DNA of 31,495 nucleotides from Sulfidibacterium sp036244975 (GTDB lineage: Bacteria; Bacteroidota; Bacteroidia; Bacteroidales; F082), in contig BTTE01000032.1 of NCBI GenBank assembly GCA_036244975.1, forward strand, positions 1 to 31,495. The letters are read 5' to 3'. This document shows positions 1 to 8,698 of the stretch, in pieces. The first letter of the stretch is position 1. The number at the start of each line of letters is the position of its first letter. The notes beneath the pieces are model-generated. The model made no database searches, was not told where the DNA came from, and was given only the letters and a program-made list of their open reading frames with translations. The position numbers were made by a program, and so were the translations under genes.

Positions 1-45
1 TTATGTGAATCAATATTATATGGTATTTTTGAAAAAAGGTCATGA
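1..45 (+). CDS. Possible C-terminal tail of an upstream gene (partial)
   Basis: The first frame is open from base 1 and would encode LCESILYGIFEKRS before a TGA at 43-45. That stop overlaps the hypF start in an ATGA arrangement, a common sign of translational coupling within an operon. The tail is too short to assign to a family. The expected neighbours would be hydrogenase maturation or structural genes, but this is inference from context only. Confidence 0.3.
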   Translation, partial: LCESILYGIFEKRS

Positions 46-2330
46 AAACTTTTCATATACATATTAAAGGCGTTGTTCAGGGAGTAGGCTTCAGGCCTTT
101 CGTATACAGACATGCGAAAGAGAATAACTTAAAAGGATGGGTGAACAATACAACTGATGGAGTTCATATCCAAATCAATACTGATGCAACTTTGGCTAAC
201 AGTTTTTTACAGGAGTTACTCGCTAACCTTCCGCCACTTGCTATCGTTACTTCATCTAATATTAATGAAACAGATTTACAGTATCACGATGGTTTTGAGA
301 TTATTCAAAGCAAAAGCGATGCCAAACCAAATCTTTTACTTACACCCGATGTGGCACTGTGTAAAGATTGTAAGAAAGAATTATATCATCCCGAAAACAG
401 ACGCCATCTCTATCCTTTCATAACCTGTACCAACTGTGGACCGCGATATTCTATCATCAAAAAATTGCCTTACGACAGGGTTACCACGACGATGGCAACT
501 TTTGAAATGTGTGATGTGTGTTGGGAAGAGTACAATAATCCTTTAGAGAGAAGGCACTTTTCGCAAACCAATTCCTGTCCGGATTGCGCTATTGAAATGC
601 AACTTTATGAAAATAATCAATGGACAAAAAGTTTCACGAATCTTGATGTTATCGTTGAGAAATGGCGAGAAGGAAAAATAGTGGCCGTTAAAGGAATCGG
701 CGGGTTTTTATTGACTTGTGATGCTACCAATCTGAAGGCTGTTAATACATTGCGAAGGCGAAAAAGAAGACCCGCCAAACCATTTGCCCTCATGTATCCT
801 GACTGCAGAGCAATTGATGAAGATGCAATTTTGAAAGAGGATGAAAAAAAGGAATTAGAAAGTATTTACGCCCCCATTGTCTTATTGCCTGTTCGTTCTC
901 TTTCGGAGAGGAAAAACAATCTCGCAGTAGAAGCCATCAACAAAGGGCTTTCGCGTATTGGTGTCATGCTTCCTTATACGCCGCTTTATGATTTGCTGCT
1001 GCAAAAGTTTAATACTCCGATAATTGCTACAAGCGGGAATATCACCGATTCCACAATAATCTTCGAGGACGAAAAAGCAATCGCTGAATTGTCCGGAATA
1101 GCAGATATTATTTTACTGAACAACAGAGAAATTGTTGTGCCACAAGATGATGGTGTTGTTCAATTTAGCAACAAGAATCGCCAAAAAATTACACTCCGGC
1201 GCTCAAGAGGGAAAGCACCCATTTACATCAATCCAAAACTTAAACTTCCCAAAAATACCGTTTTTGCAGCCGGTTCGATGCTAAAAAGTACTTTTGGGTT
1301 AATCAGCAGCCAAAATCTATACATAAGCCAATATCTCGGAAATACTGAAAGTTTCGATGCGCAATTGAATTATGAAAAGACTTTTTATCATTTTCAACAA
1401 ATTTTAGCAGTTGATATTGATACCGTAATTGTTGATAAACATCCCGATTATTTTTCAACACGCTTTGCCAAAAACGTTGCTGAAAAAAACAAGGCAAAGG
1501 TGTATGCGTTGCAACATCATGTTGCACACCTGTATTCAGCTCTCGGCGAAAACAATTTACTTTATTGCGAGGATAAGATTCTGGGTGTTATTTGGGATGG
1601 AACCGGCTTTGGAGATGATGGTAATATTTGGGGAGGAGAATTCTTTGTTTATAACAAAGGTAACGTTGAAAGAGCTTTCCATCTGGATGAATTTGATTTT
1701 ATATTGGGTGACAAAATGCCCAGGGAACCCCGAATATCAGCTCTTGCTATTGCCTGTAACGTTGAGGGTTCGGAAAAATATCTAAAAGGAAAATTCACCA
1801 ATCCGGAATGGAAAGTATACCAAAAGATGCTTGACAAAGAGGGGAACCTGAAATGTACCAGCATAGGACGGCTTTTTGATGCAGTTTCATCAATTCTCTT
1901 GGGCTGTGATATACATCGCTTTGAGGCAGAGGCATCCATGCGACTGGAAAATATGGCGTCAGAATATTATTACAGCCATGAAATAACCATGACGGATTCT
2001 TATTTAAAAGATAAAAATCTTCCACAAAATTTTGTAAAATATCTGTTTAAAGAAATTATTAACGATCTCGATAACGGCGTCAGGAAAGAAATTATAGCGG
2101 CAAAGTTCCATGTAAGTTTGGTTAGTTACATTGTTCAGATTGCTAACAGATTACATATAATTAAATTAGCCTTTAGCGGAGGTGTTTTTCAAAATGCCTT
2201 ATTGGTTGATATAATAAATGATTTTATGCACGGGAAATTTGATTTATATTTTCAAAATGAATTTTCGCCCAATGACGAAGGGATTCCTTTCGGGCAATTG
2301 ATGTACTTTGCAAGAACTCTAACAAAATAA
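42..2330 (+). CDS. hypF: HypF, carbamoyltransferase of [NiFe]-hydrogenase maturation
   Basis: HypF uses carbamoyl phosphate and ATP to make a carbamoyl adenylate and passes the carbamoyl group to the C-terminal Cys of HypE, the first step in making the cyanide ligands of the active-site iron. The 762 residues show the full family order. An acylphosphatase domain (about 1-90) carries VVQGVGFRPF at 11-20. Two zinc fingers follow, with Cys at 107/110/129/132 and 157/160/179/182. A YrdC-like nucleotide-binding domain (about 200-390) has KGIGGF at 217-222. A Kae1-like domain has the metal-binding HHVAH at 492-496, WDGTGFGDDG near 520, and a late SGGVFQN motif. Length is normal for the family. The ATG at 42 lies in an ATGA overlap with an upstream frame. 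hypD follows after 36 bases, consistent with one operon. Confidence 0.97.
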   Translation: MKTFHIHIKGVVQGVGFRPFVYRHAKENNLKGWVNNTTDGVHIQINTDATLANSFLQELLANLPPLAIVTSSNINETDLQYHDGFEIIQSKSDAKPNLLLTPDVALCKDCKKELYHPENRRHLYPFITCTNCGPRYSIIKKLPYDRVTTTMATFEMCDVCWEEYNNPLERRHFSQTNSCPDCAIEMQLYENNQWTKSFTNLDVIVEKWREGKIVAVKGIGGFLLTCDATNLKAVNTLRRRKRRPAKPFALMYPDCRAIDEDAILKEDEKKELESIYAPIVLLPVRSLSERKNNLAVEAINKGLSRIGVMLPYTPLYDLLLQKFNTPIIATSGNITDSTIIFEDEKAIAELSGIADIILLNNREIVVPQDDGVVQFSNKNRQKITLRRSRGKAPIYINPKLKLPKNTVFAAGSMLKSTFGLISSQNLYISQYLGNTESFDAQLNYEKTFYHFQQILAVDIDTVIVDKHPDYFSTRFAKNVAEKNKAKVYALQHHVAHLYSALGENNLLYCEDKILGVIWDGTGFGDDGNIWGGEFFVYNKGNVERAFHLDEFDFILGDKMPREPRISALAIACNVEGSEKYLKGKFTNPEWKVYQKMLDKEGNLKCTSIGRLFDAVSSILLGCDIHRFEAEASMRLENMASEYYYSHEITMTDSYLKDKNLPQNFVKYLFKEIINDLDNGVRKEIIAAKFHVSLVSYIVQIANRLHIIKLAFSGGVFQNALLVDIINDFMHGKFDLYFQNEFSPNDEGIPFGQLMYFARTLTK

Positions 2331-2366
2331 AGCGTCTGATTTTATAAACTCTATATCATTTAACAA

Positions 2367-3470
2367 ATGAAATACTTATCAGAATATCGAAATCCGGAAC
2401 TTGCCAAAAAAGTTCTGCGGGAAATAGAGAAGACTATTACCAAATCCTGGAATATTATGGAGGTCTGCGGAGGACAGACCCATAGTCTTGTAAAAAATGG
2501 CATACTCAGTGTTTTGCCTAAAAAGATAACCATGTTGCATGGCCCGGGATGTCCGGTTTGTGTAACGCCACTGAATTTGATAGACAAAGCCATATATCTT
2601 GCTGAAAAAGAAGGAGCCATTCTTTGTAGTTTTGGTGATATGCTACGAGTCCCGGGTTCTAAAAAAAACTTGCTGGAAGCCAAGGCACAGGGCGCAGATG
2701 TAAGAATTTTGTATTCGCCTTTGGAAGCGGTAACACTGGCCAAACAGAATCCCGATAAGGAAGTGGTATTTTTTGCCGTAGGCTTTGAGACGACCGCCCC
2801 TGCCAATGCGCTTTCAGTTTTACACGCCGAGAAACTCGGTTTGACAAATTACTCTATCCTCACCTCCCACGTATTGGTTCCGCCTGCCATTACAGCTTTA
2901 ATGGAAGACCCGGAAAGTAATATTGATGCTTTCCTCGCAGCAGGTCATGTTTGCTCCATTATGGGCTATTGGGAATACTTCCCTTTGGTTGAAAAATATA
3001 AAATTCCTATTGTCGTAACCGGTTTTGAACCGTTAGATTTATTACAAGGCATCTTAATGGTTGTCAGACAACTGGAAGAGGGTCGAGCGGAAGTTGAAAA
3101 TCAATATGTTCGCATGGTTAAAGAGAAAGGCAATACGACCGCTCAAAAGATTATCTCCGATGTATTTGAAGTTGGAGACCAAATGTGGCGGGGAATAGGG
3201 ACAATTGGGAAAAGCGGCTTTCATTTGCGGGGGAAATATGCCCGTTTCGATGCCAACAAGAAGTTTTCTATCCATATTAAGATGGCCAGTGAAAATAAAG
3301 AGTGTATCGCCGGTAATATTATGAAAGGAATCAGCAAGCCTTTCGACTGCTCACAATTCGGTAAAGCATGTACACCTCAAAATCCCCTCGGCGCCCCCAT
3401 GGTGAGCTCCGAAGGCGCTTGTGCAGCTTATTACAATTTTTCTACAATTTATAAAACAATGGATCTCTAA
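2367..3470 (+). CDS. hypD: HypD, [NiFe]-hydrogenase Fe-cyanide assembly protein
   Basis: HypD is the iron-sulfur scaffold that, with HypC, assembles the Fe(CN)2CO unit before it goes to the hydrogenase large subunit. The family signatures are all present: EVCGGQTHS with Cys34, HGPGCPVCVTP with Cys62 and Cys65, the FGDMLRVPGS segment, and GFETTAPANA. The C-terminal cysteines expected to hold the [4Fe-4S] cluster are at 328, 335 and 352. At 367 residues it is the usual size. It sits between hypF and hypE on the same strand, 12 bases before hypE. HypC, its partner, is not in the window and probably lies to the left. Confidence 0.97.
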   Translation: MKYLSEYRNPELAKKVLREIEKTITKSWNIMEVCGGQTHSLVKNGILSVLPKKITMLHGPGCPVCVTPLNLIDKAIYLAEKEGAILCSFGDMLRVPGSKKNLLEAKAQGADVRILYSPLEAVTLAKQNPDKEVVFFAVGFETTAPANALSVLHAEKLGLTNYSILTSHVLVPPAITALMEDPESNIDAFLAAGHVCSIMGYWEYFPLVEKYKIPIVVTGFEPLDLLQGILMVVRQLEEGRAEVENQYVRMVKEKGNTTAQKIISDVFEVGDQMWRGIGTIGKSGFHLRGKYARFDANKKFSIHIKMASENKECIAGNIMKGISKPFDCSQFGKACTPQNPLGAPMVSSEGACAAYYNFSTIYKTMDL

Positions 3471-3482
3471 CGGAACAAAAAG

Positions 3483-4535
3483 ATGAAAAAAAGTATAATG
3501 AAATTACAATGTCCAATTCCAAAATTTGATTTTGACATTATTACTTTGGCACACGGCAGCGGTGGTTTACTCACCAATAAATTGCTTGAAAGTGGTGTTT
3601 TCAGCTTGTTGAAAAGCGAAGAGCTGGACCAGCATCACGATGGTGCTTTTCTGAAGATGAATGGAGACATTGCTTTTTCAACAGATAGTTTTGTTATCTC
3701 TCCCGTTTTTTTTCCGGGTGGCGACATTGGTGAGCTGGCCATAAACGGGACGGTTAATGATGTGGCCATGTGTGGCGCCATCCCCCAATATTTATCGTTG
3801 AGCTTTATACTGGAAGAAGGTTTGCCCATCAAAGAGTTTTGGGATATATTGGTTTCCATTAAGTTTGCAGCGGAAAAAGCAGGCGTGAAAATAGTTACCG
3901 GCGACACCAAAGTCGTTAACAGAGGAAAAGGGGATAAAATCTTCATTAACACGACCGGCCTTGGGCATATTCACCCCAAAGCAAATATTAACTTGATGAA
4001 TATCAAAAAGGGGGATAAAATTATTGTCAGCGATAATATTGCTACACATGGGATTGCTATTTTGTCGGTGAGGGAAGGACTTGAATTTGAGACCAATATA
4101 GAAAGTGATACCCGCAGTTTAAACGACCTGACTACTTTGTTATTAGATAAATTTGGTTCGGATATTCATCTTTTCCGCGATCCGACAAGAGGCGGATTAG
4201 CCAGCACCCTGAACGAAATTGCCATGGATAGCAATTTGGGTATCGTACTTCAGGATGAAGCTATCCCCGTTGCACCACAGGTAATAGCTGCTTGCGAAAT
4301 ATTGGGTCTGGATCCACTGTATTCGGCCAACGAAGGAATCTTTATGATATTTGTACCGGATAATATAGCCCATGAGGTGGTGGACATATTGCGTGCTACT
4401 GAAGAGGCACATCATGCGGCGATAATAGGAACCGTGGTGGATGATCATCACGGAAAAGTATTGATTACAAATCCATTGGGAGGAAAAAGGGTGGTTAATA
4501 TGCCATTAGGAGAACAGCTGCCACGTATTTGTTGA
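3483..4535 (+). CDS. hypE: HypE, thiocarboxamide dehydratase of [NiFe]-hydrogenase maturation
   Basis: HypE accepts a carbamoyl group from HypF on its C-terminal Cys and dehydrates it with ATP to a thiocyanate, which supplies the CN ligands. The protein ends in LPRIC, so the essential terminal Cys is residue 350. The N-terminal PurM/AIRS-type ATP-binding region shows AHGSGG at 23-28, the TDSFVISPVFFPGGDIGELAINGT stretch around 67-90, and VNDVAMCGA just after. RDPTRGG lies in the middle of the protein. The start at 3483 gives MKKSIMKLQC; an in-frame ATG at 3498 is also possible and neither has a clear ribosome binding site. It is the last gene of the hypFDE run and a hairpin covers its stop codon. 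Confidence 0.97.
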   Translation: MKKSIMKLQCPIPKFDFDIITLAHGSGGLLTNKLLESGVFSLLKSEELDQHHDGAFLKMNGDIAFSTDSFVISPVFFPGGDIGELAINGTVNDVAMCGAIPQYLSLSFILEEGLPIKEFWDILVSIKFAAEKAGVKIVTGDTKVVNRGKGDKIFINTTGLGHIHPKANINLMNIKKGDKIIVSDNIATHGIAILSVREGLEFETNIESDTRSLNDLTTLLLDKFGSDIHLFRDPTRGGLASTLNEIAMDSNLGIVLQDEAIPVAPQVIAACEILGLDPLYSANEGIFMIFVPDNIAHEVVDILRATEEAHHAAIIGTVVDDHHGKVLITNPLGGKRVVNMPLGEQLPRIC

Positions 4536-4557
4536 AGTATTAACCCGGCTTCAACAA
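4529..4557 (+). terminator. Hairpin overlapping the hypE stop codon
   Basis: TTGTTGAAG and CTTCAACAA form a perfect 9-base stem around an 11-base loop. The 5' arm contains the hypE stop codon. Only a short AT-rich stretch follows and there is no strong U-run, so this is at best a weak intrinsic terminator or a 3'-end stabilising hairpin for the hypFDE transcript. Confidence 0.45.
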
Positions 4558-4727
4558 TTTCTATAAAAAGATTGAGAAAAAACATAAAAAGTATGGATTG
4601 TTTTTATCCCTTTAAAGGATTTAATCCCAGTCAGATACATAAACATTAGTTTTTACGAATAACAATGAATCCGGCAGAAGTTTCTCTCTGAACCGGCGAT
4701 GGCTGCCTTTAAATGAATTAAAATTAT

Positions 4728-4735
4728 TACTTTTG
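4728..4735 (+). promoter_or_regulatory. Bacteroidota-type -7 box upstream of the DUF5362 gene
   Basis: TACTTTTG matches the TAnnTTTG -7 consensus exactly and ends 25 bases before the ATG at 4761. The -33 position holds only TTTA, so the upstream element is weak. Confidence 0.5.
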
Positions 4736-4760
4736 TTTTTTACCTTTAAAAAAAACAATT

Positions 4761-5156
4761 ATGGAAACGGAAAATGCGAACACTCCCGAGGATGTGGTAA
4801 GAGCCCTGAGTTACCCTTTGTTCAGTAACAAAGGCTGGCTGAAATTTTTTGGTATTATGAATATTCTTTACGGGGTTTTTGCCGCTATAACAGTGGTAGG
4901 AATTATTATTGCCTGGTTGCCTATCTGGCTTGGCGTACTGGTAAATACAGCTGCCAACAAAATAGAAAAAGCTTATGTGGTGGGTGACTATCAGGCTCTG
5001 CTCGAGACCCAGCAGAAGTTAAGTACCTATTTCCTGATTAATGCTATTCTTGTACTCATTGGCCTTGTGTTGTTAGGGGTTTTTGTTATTGTGGCGCTTA
5101 CAACAGGATTCTATTCTCACATCTGGGATATGGTTCGGTCGCAGGGGATTTACTAA
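4761..5156 (+). CDS. DUF5362 family membrane protein
   Basis: This is a 131-residue integral membrane protein of unknown function. A short soluble N-terminus (1-25) is followed by a hydrophobic hairpin at about 28-62, including AAITVVGIIIAWLPIWLG, then an amphipathic linker rich in Gln, Glu and Lys (about 64-88), then a third hydrophobic span at about 90-116. The SYPLFSNKGWLKFFG entry motif and the overall plan match DUF5362 proteins as I know them from Bacteroidota. No enzymatic motif is visible. The gene stands alone behind its own -7 box and converges with the TPR gene with only 6 bases between the stop codons. Confidence 0.8.
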   Translation: METENANTPEDVVRALSYPLFSNKGWLKFFGIMNILYGVFAAITVVGIIIAWLPIWLGVLVNTAANKIEKAYVVGDYQALLETQQKLSTYFLINAILVLIGLVLLGVFVIVALTTGFYSHIWDMVRSQGIY

Positions 5157-5162
5157 ACGGTT

Positions 5163-7175
5163 TTATTCGGAGCAGTACCTTTTGATGACATTGTAAGCTG
5201 CGGATATGCCCAGTTCTCCGGCCTTACTCAGATCTTTGCATGCCAGTTTGTTTTCTTTCAGATAAAGCAGAATCAAAGCGCGGTTATAATACGCTTCTGC
5301 CATTTTTGGCTCCAGTTTTAAGGCCATGGAATAATCATCAATAGCACGTTGATACAGCTTTAGCCGAAGTTTTAAGTTGGCTCTGTTGTAGTATGCAAAA
5401 CTCATGTCGGGATTTGTTTTCAACACTTTGGTATAATCTTCCAGGCTTTTTTTGTAATCGGGCGGGGGCAGGGATTTTGCCGGGTTGTTCTTGTTAAAAT
5501 TGCTGCGACTTATGCCAATCTGGCCCTTGTACATTTTTTCGACATAAGTCGATTCGTCCCACTCGGCTTGTGTGGCTGCCCGGTTAAAGTAAGCATAGAC
5601 AATGGCGGAGTCGCCTCTCAGGGAGCTGTCGTAATCAGCGATAGCAGCTGAATAATTTCGCCTCATGCTTTGAATAATCCCTTTCACAAAAGATGCATTG
5701 GCCGGTTTGCTGAAAAGGAATGCACTTTTATCAATATACTGCTGCTTTTTCAGCGCATCTTGTTTGCTTACAGGCCAGTGTTTTGTGGTAAACAACAGTT
5801 TTATCCCCAATTTGTTGTTGGCGTTAAAGAGTGAAATACTTTTATTTAAATAGATGTCTTCGTGATACTGGTCGTAAACCGAAGCCGGTAAATCAAAAGC
5901 ATAAATCAGATAAAAATCGGGTTTTGGCTCAATGTTTATTTTCCGGAACTGGACGCGCCCTTTGCGCATTTCGCCATTCAGAAAATCAGCTTCGAAAGCC
6001 ATGATTTTGTTGAAGTAACTGGAGTCGCCGTACTGCTTGTATAGTTCGCGGCTCACTTTGCTGTCACCATGTGCTTTGGCGATGATGTGCGTGGCCGAAT
6101 TGTGGTCTGCCAGTGCACCTTTTTTATCCCCCAGTTGCTCGCGGGCATACGAACGGTTGATGTAGGCTCCTACAAAACCGGGAAAAATCTCCAGCGCTTT
6201 GGTGTAATCTGCTTCCGCATTTTTCGGATGCTTCAGCTGCAATTCCACCACGCCCCTGTTATAATAGGCATACACGTTTTTCGGGTTTATCTCCACCACT
6301 TTATTATAATCGGACAGTGCGCCTTTATAATTTTTCTGCATAGACTTTAACAGCGCCCGGTTGTAATAAGTCAGCGCATTGTTGGGATCGAGTTTGATTA
6401 CCTTGTCGTAATCCTGTAAAACACGTGTGGTATCACCGAGTTTCAAATAGGTAAGTGCCCGCTGAAAATAGATGTATGGGTAGTTGGGTTTCAGTGTTGT
6501 GGCATGGTTGAAATCTTTTAGCGCACTTTGCAGACTATCCATTTCATAGCGAATCATGCCGCGTTTTATCCAGGCATCCACATTAAAATAGTCAAGCCGG
6601 ATAGACTTATTTACATCGCGCATGGCGAGGCTGTCATTTTTCATTAAGTGGTAAGCAATTCCGCGGCTCAGGTAGGCATCGCTTGCTTTTGGGTCCAGCT
6701 GAATAGCTTTTGAGTAGTCTTCAATAGCTGATTTGTATTTACCCATGTGCATTTTGGTGTTACCGCGTGCCACATAAATTTCCGGATTGAAAGGATCGAG
6801 TTCCAAAGCTCTGGCAAAATCGGCGAGGGCACGTGGAAAGTCATTTAGCTGGTCGTAACAGATACCGCGATACTGATAAGCCCGGGTGTAAAGCGGATGA
6901 ATCTGAATGGTGCGGCTAAAATCATTGGCTGCGCCTTTAAAGTCTCCAAGGCTGTATTTTGCAATACCCCGGAGAAAAAAAGCTTCAAAGCCATTGGGCT
7001 TGGAACCAAGAGCGGTATTAAAATCGTAAATAGCCTGCGTGAAATTGCTTTTGGATAGTTCCGCCTGTCCGGCCCAAAGAAAATGCTGGTAGTCTACCTG
7101 CGCTTTCACAAGTGCGGGAAACAGCAAAAGGCTAAGGATAGACAAATGGATAATATACCTGATACTTTTTTTCAA
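5163..7175 (-). CDS. Secreted tetratricopeptide-repeat protein
   Basis: The 670-residue protein begins with a signal peptide (about 1-25, ending LVKAQ), so it should act in the periplasm or at the outer membrane. Ten TPR units of 34 residues run back to back from about 31 to 368, with typical endings such as AIEDYSKAIQLDPKA. A segment without clear TPRs (about 369-490) contains SVYDQYHEDIYLNKS. More TPRs fill about 500-660. Such arrays usually hold protein partners together; no catalytic motif is seen. The start is TTG: there is no ATG between this codon and the upstream stop, and MKKSIRYIIH is a good signal-peptide start. The codon lies only 5 bases beyond a TAATTTTG promoter box, so the leader may be extremely short. 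Its partners are unknown. Confidence 0.85.
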   Translation of the reverse strand: MKKSIRYIIHLSILSLLLFPALVKAQVDYQHFLWAGQAELSKSNFTQAIYDFNTALGSKPNGFEAFFLRGIAKYSLGDFKGAANDFSRTIQIHPLYTRAYQYRGICYDQLNDFPRALADFARALELDPFNPEIYVARGNTKMHMGKYKSAIEDYSKAIQLDPKASDAYLSRGIAYHLMKNDSLAMRDVNKSIRLDYFNVDAWIKRGMIRYEMDSLQSALKDFNHATTLKPNYPYIYFQRALTYLKLGDTTRVLQDYDKVIKLDPNNALTYYNRALLKSMQKNYKGALSDYNKVVEINPKNVYAYYNRGVVELQLKHPKNAEADYTKALEIFPGFVGAYINRSYAREQLGDKKGALADHNSATHIIAKAHGDSKVSRELYKQYGDSSYFNKIMAFEADFLNGEMRKGRVQFRKINIEPKPDFYLIYAFDLPASVYDQYHEDIYLNKSISLFNANNKLGIKLLFTTKHWPVSKQDALKKQQYIDKSAFLFSKPANASFVKGIIQSMRRNYSAAIADYDSSLRGDSAIVYAYFNRAATQAEWDESTYVEKMYKGQIGISRSNFNKNNPAKSLPPPDYKKSLEDYTKVLKTNPDMSFAYYNRANLKLRLKLYQRAIDDYSMALKLEPKMAEAYYNRALILLYLKENKLACKDLSKAGELGISAAYNVIKRYCSE

Positions 7176-7180
7176 TGGTG

Positions 7181-7188
7181 CAAAATTA
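7181..7188 (-). promoter_or_regulatory. TAATTTTG -7 box next to the TPR gene start
   Basis: On the minus strand TAATTTTG is an exact match to TAnnTTTG. It lies 5 bases before the TTG start at 7175, so transcription would begin at or within a few bases of the start codon. The match could be chance in AT-rich sequence. Confidence 0.4.
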
Positions 7189-7193
7189 CACTT

Positions 7194-7243
7194 TAACCCG
7201 CATTATTCATAAATTTTTAATACATGAGTTAATATGCGGGTTA
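7194..7243. repeat. 10-bp inverted repeat between the Omp85 and TPR genes
   Basis: TAACCCGCAT (7194-7203) and ATGCGGGTTA (7234-7243) are perfect inverted copies separated by 30 AT-rich bases. The pair lies downstream of the Omp85-type gene and upstream of the TPR gene, both on the minus strand. It could be an end-of-transcript hairpin or an operator; no U-run follows on the minus strand, which argues against a classical terminator. Confidence 0.5.
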
Positions 7244-7279
7244 TAAATATAAGATGGATAATCATTTCCGGCAATCTTC

Positions 7280-8698
7280 CTAAATCGGAGCTACAAAGCT
7301 AAGAAAAAAGTGACGCTGATTACTTCTGTTGAACACATATTCAGCCCGTATGACAACATCGTAATAAGTAACAAAGTCAATTCCCACACCTGTACCATAG
7401 AGTACTTCGTTGTTTAAGAAACTTTTGTCCCTTTCAGGAGTCGGGCTGGCCACATAGGCTGCATCAAAAAACAGATTGGCATACAAACCATAAAAGAACC
7501 GATTGAATTTTTCTGTTTTTATAAAAGGAATTATTGTCGTCTTTTGGGGGACTATGGCAAATTTTATATTCGACCTGATTTGCCCAATCCAGTTACCGCT
7601 CATGAGGTAAAGCTGGTACCCTCTGATCTCCATTGGTTTGTAACCCAGGCCTTTTTGAAGAAAATAAGGCTGATATTTGGTGGGAACCATTTCGGCTGCA
7701 AGCGAATAAGCAAAATACCATCGTTTGTGCAATTGGAGGTATTGATCGAAAATCAGATAAAAGCTGAGCATATTCACTTTTTTGGATAGCAATCCAAGCC
7801 CATCTTGTCTTATATCAGCTTCGACATAAAAACCCTTGAGTGGGTAGGGGATGTAATCACGAAAATCATATTTAAAATTATATTCCAGCGAGAGGTAAGA
7901 AAATTTATCCTGCGAATAAGCAAATTCAGGATTTAATTTCAGTAAAGTATCAGCATATTCCCGGTGATCGAAGCCCAACGTAAAGGTGTTAAAGTAATAA
8001 TATTTTGGTCTGAAAGTGGCTGATAATGCTCCAAAATACCACTTTTTGGAATAAGCTTTCTCCGTGTGATAAGAGACCAGTTTATTCTCCCGAAGTTTGT
8101 AATCCGTTTCGTGATTTAGTGTGGCTCCGGCGGAAATCAGTACTCCCCATTTCTGTTTTTTGTTTATATAAGGAATCTCCCAACTTAACTGCAGACTTTT
8201 GTCATAGCCCCCCTGCAGCAGTAAATTCAGCGTTTCCATACGTCCTCTGAAATTAGATACCGTTAGGTTGACGCCGTAATTTAGTCGCTCAAAATCTTTT
8301 GTTTCCCACCACACATTGAAATTGCGATCAGTATAGGTCAACATCGGAATAGGCCAGATATACCATCGTTCTGTTACCTCTACAATAAGGTCAACCTTAT
8401 TGTAATCATGTCTTTGCGGAGTTATTTCAACACTGTTAAACAGGGAGCGGTTCATAAGGTTTTCGCTACTTTTTTTTATTCTTCTCAAAAGTTGATGAAG
8501 GTAAACCGTATCCCCTCTTTTTAACTCAATTTCGCGTAAAATGATGTACTTTTTGGTTTTCTTGTTTCCTGTAACATGAATATTATCAATGACAAAAGTA
8601 GTATCACTTTTTGTAAGCCGGTATTGAGCATAAACATGTTGCATTCCCACAAAAAGCAGGAAAAAAGCCAATAATGAGTGAGCCTTTGGGTTAAACAT
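7280..8698 (-). CDS. One-POTRA Omp85 (BamA/TamA-like) outer-membrane protein
   Basis: The 472-residue protein has a signal peptide (about 1-24, ending HVYAQ). A single POTRA-type domain follows (about 33-112), with VIDNIHVTGNKKTKKYIILREIELKRGD and VDLIVEVTERWYIWP. The remainder is a beta-barrel with alternating aromatic strands such as GVNLTVSNFRGRMETLNL and YNFKYDFRDYIPYPLKG. Members of the Omp85 superfamily insert or move proteins or lipids at the outer membrane, but BamA itself carries five POTRA domains and is much longer, so this is a reduced relative rather than BamA. Its ATG overlaps the end of the CBS gene by 8 bases, so the two are probably cotranscribed and coupled. The substrate is unknown. 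Confidence 0.8.
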   Translation of the reverse strand: MFNPKAHSLLAFFLLFVGMQHVYAQYRLTKSDTTFVIDNIHVTGNKKTKKYIILREIELKRGDTVYLHQLLRRIKKSSENLMNRSLFNSVEITPQRHDYNKVDLIVEVTERWYIWPIPMLTYTDRNFNVWWETKDFERLNYGVNLTVSNFRGRMETLNLLLQGGYDKSLQLSWEIPYINKKQKWGVLISAGATLNHETDYKLRENKLVSYHTEKAYSKKWYFGALSATFRPKYYYFNTFTLGFDHREYADTLLKLNPEFAYSQDKFSYLSLEYNFKYDFRDYIPYPLKGFYVEADIRQDGLGLLSKKVNMLSFYLIFDQYLQLHKRWYFAYSLAAEMVPTKYQPYFLQKGLGYKPMEIRGYQLYLMSGNWIGQIRSNIKFAIVPQKTTIIPFIKTEKFNRFFYGLYANLFFDAAYVASPTPERDKSFLNNEVLYGTGVGIDFVTYYDVVIRAEYVFNRSNQRHFFLSFVAPI

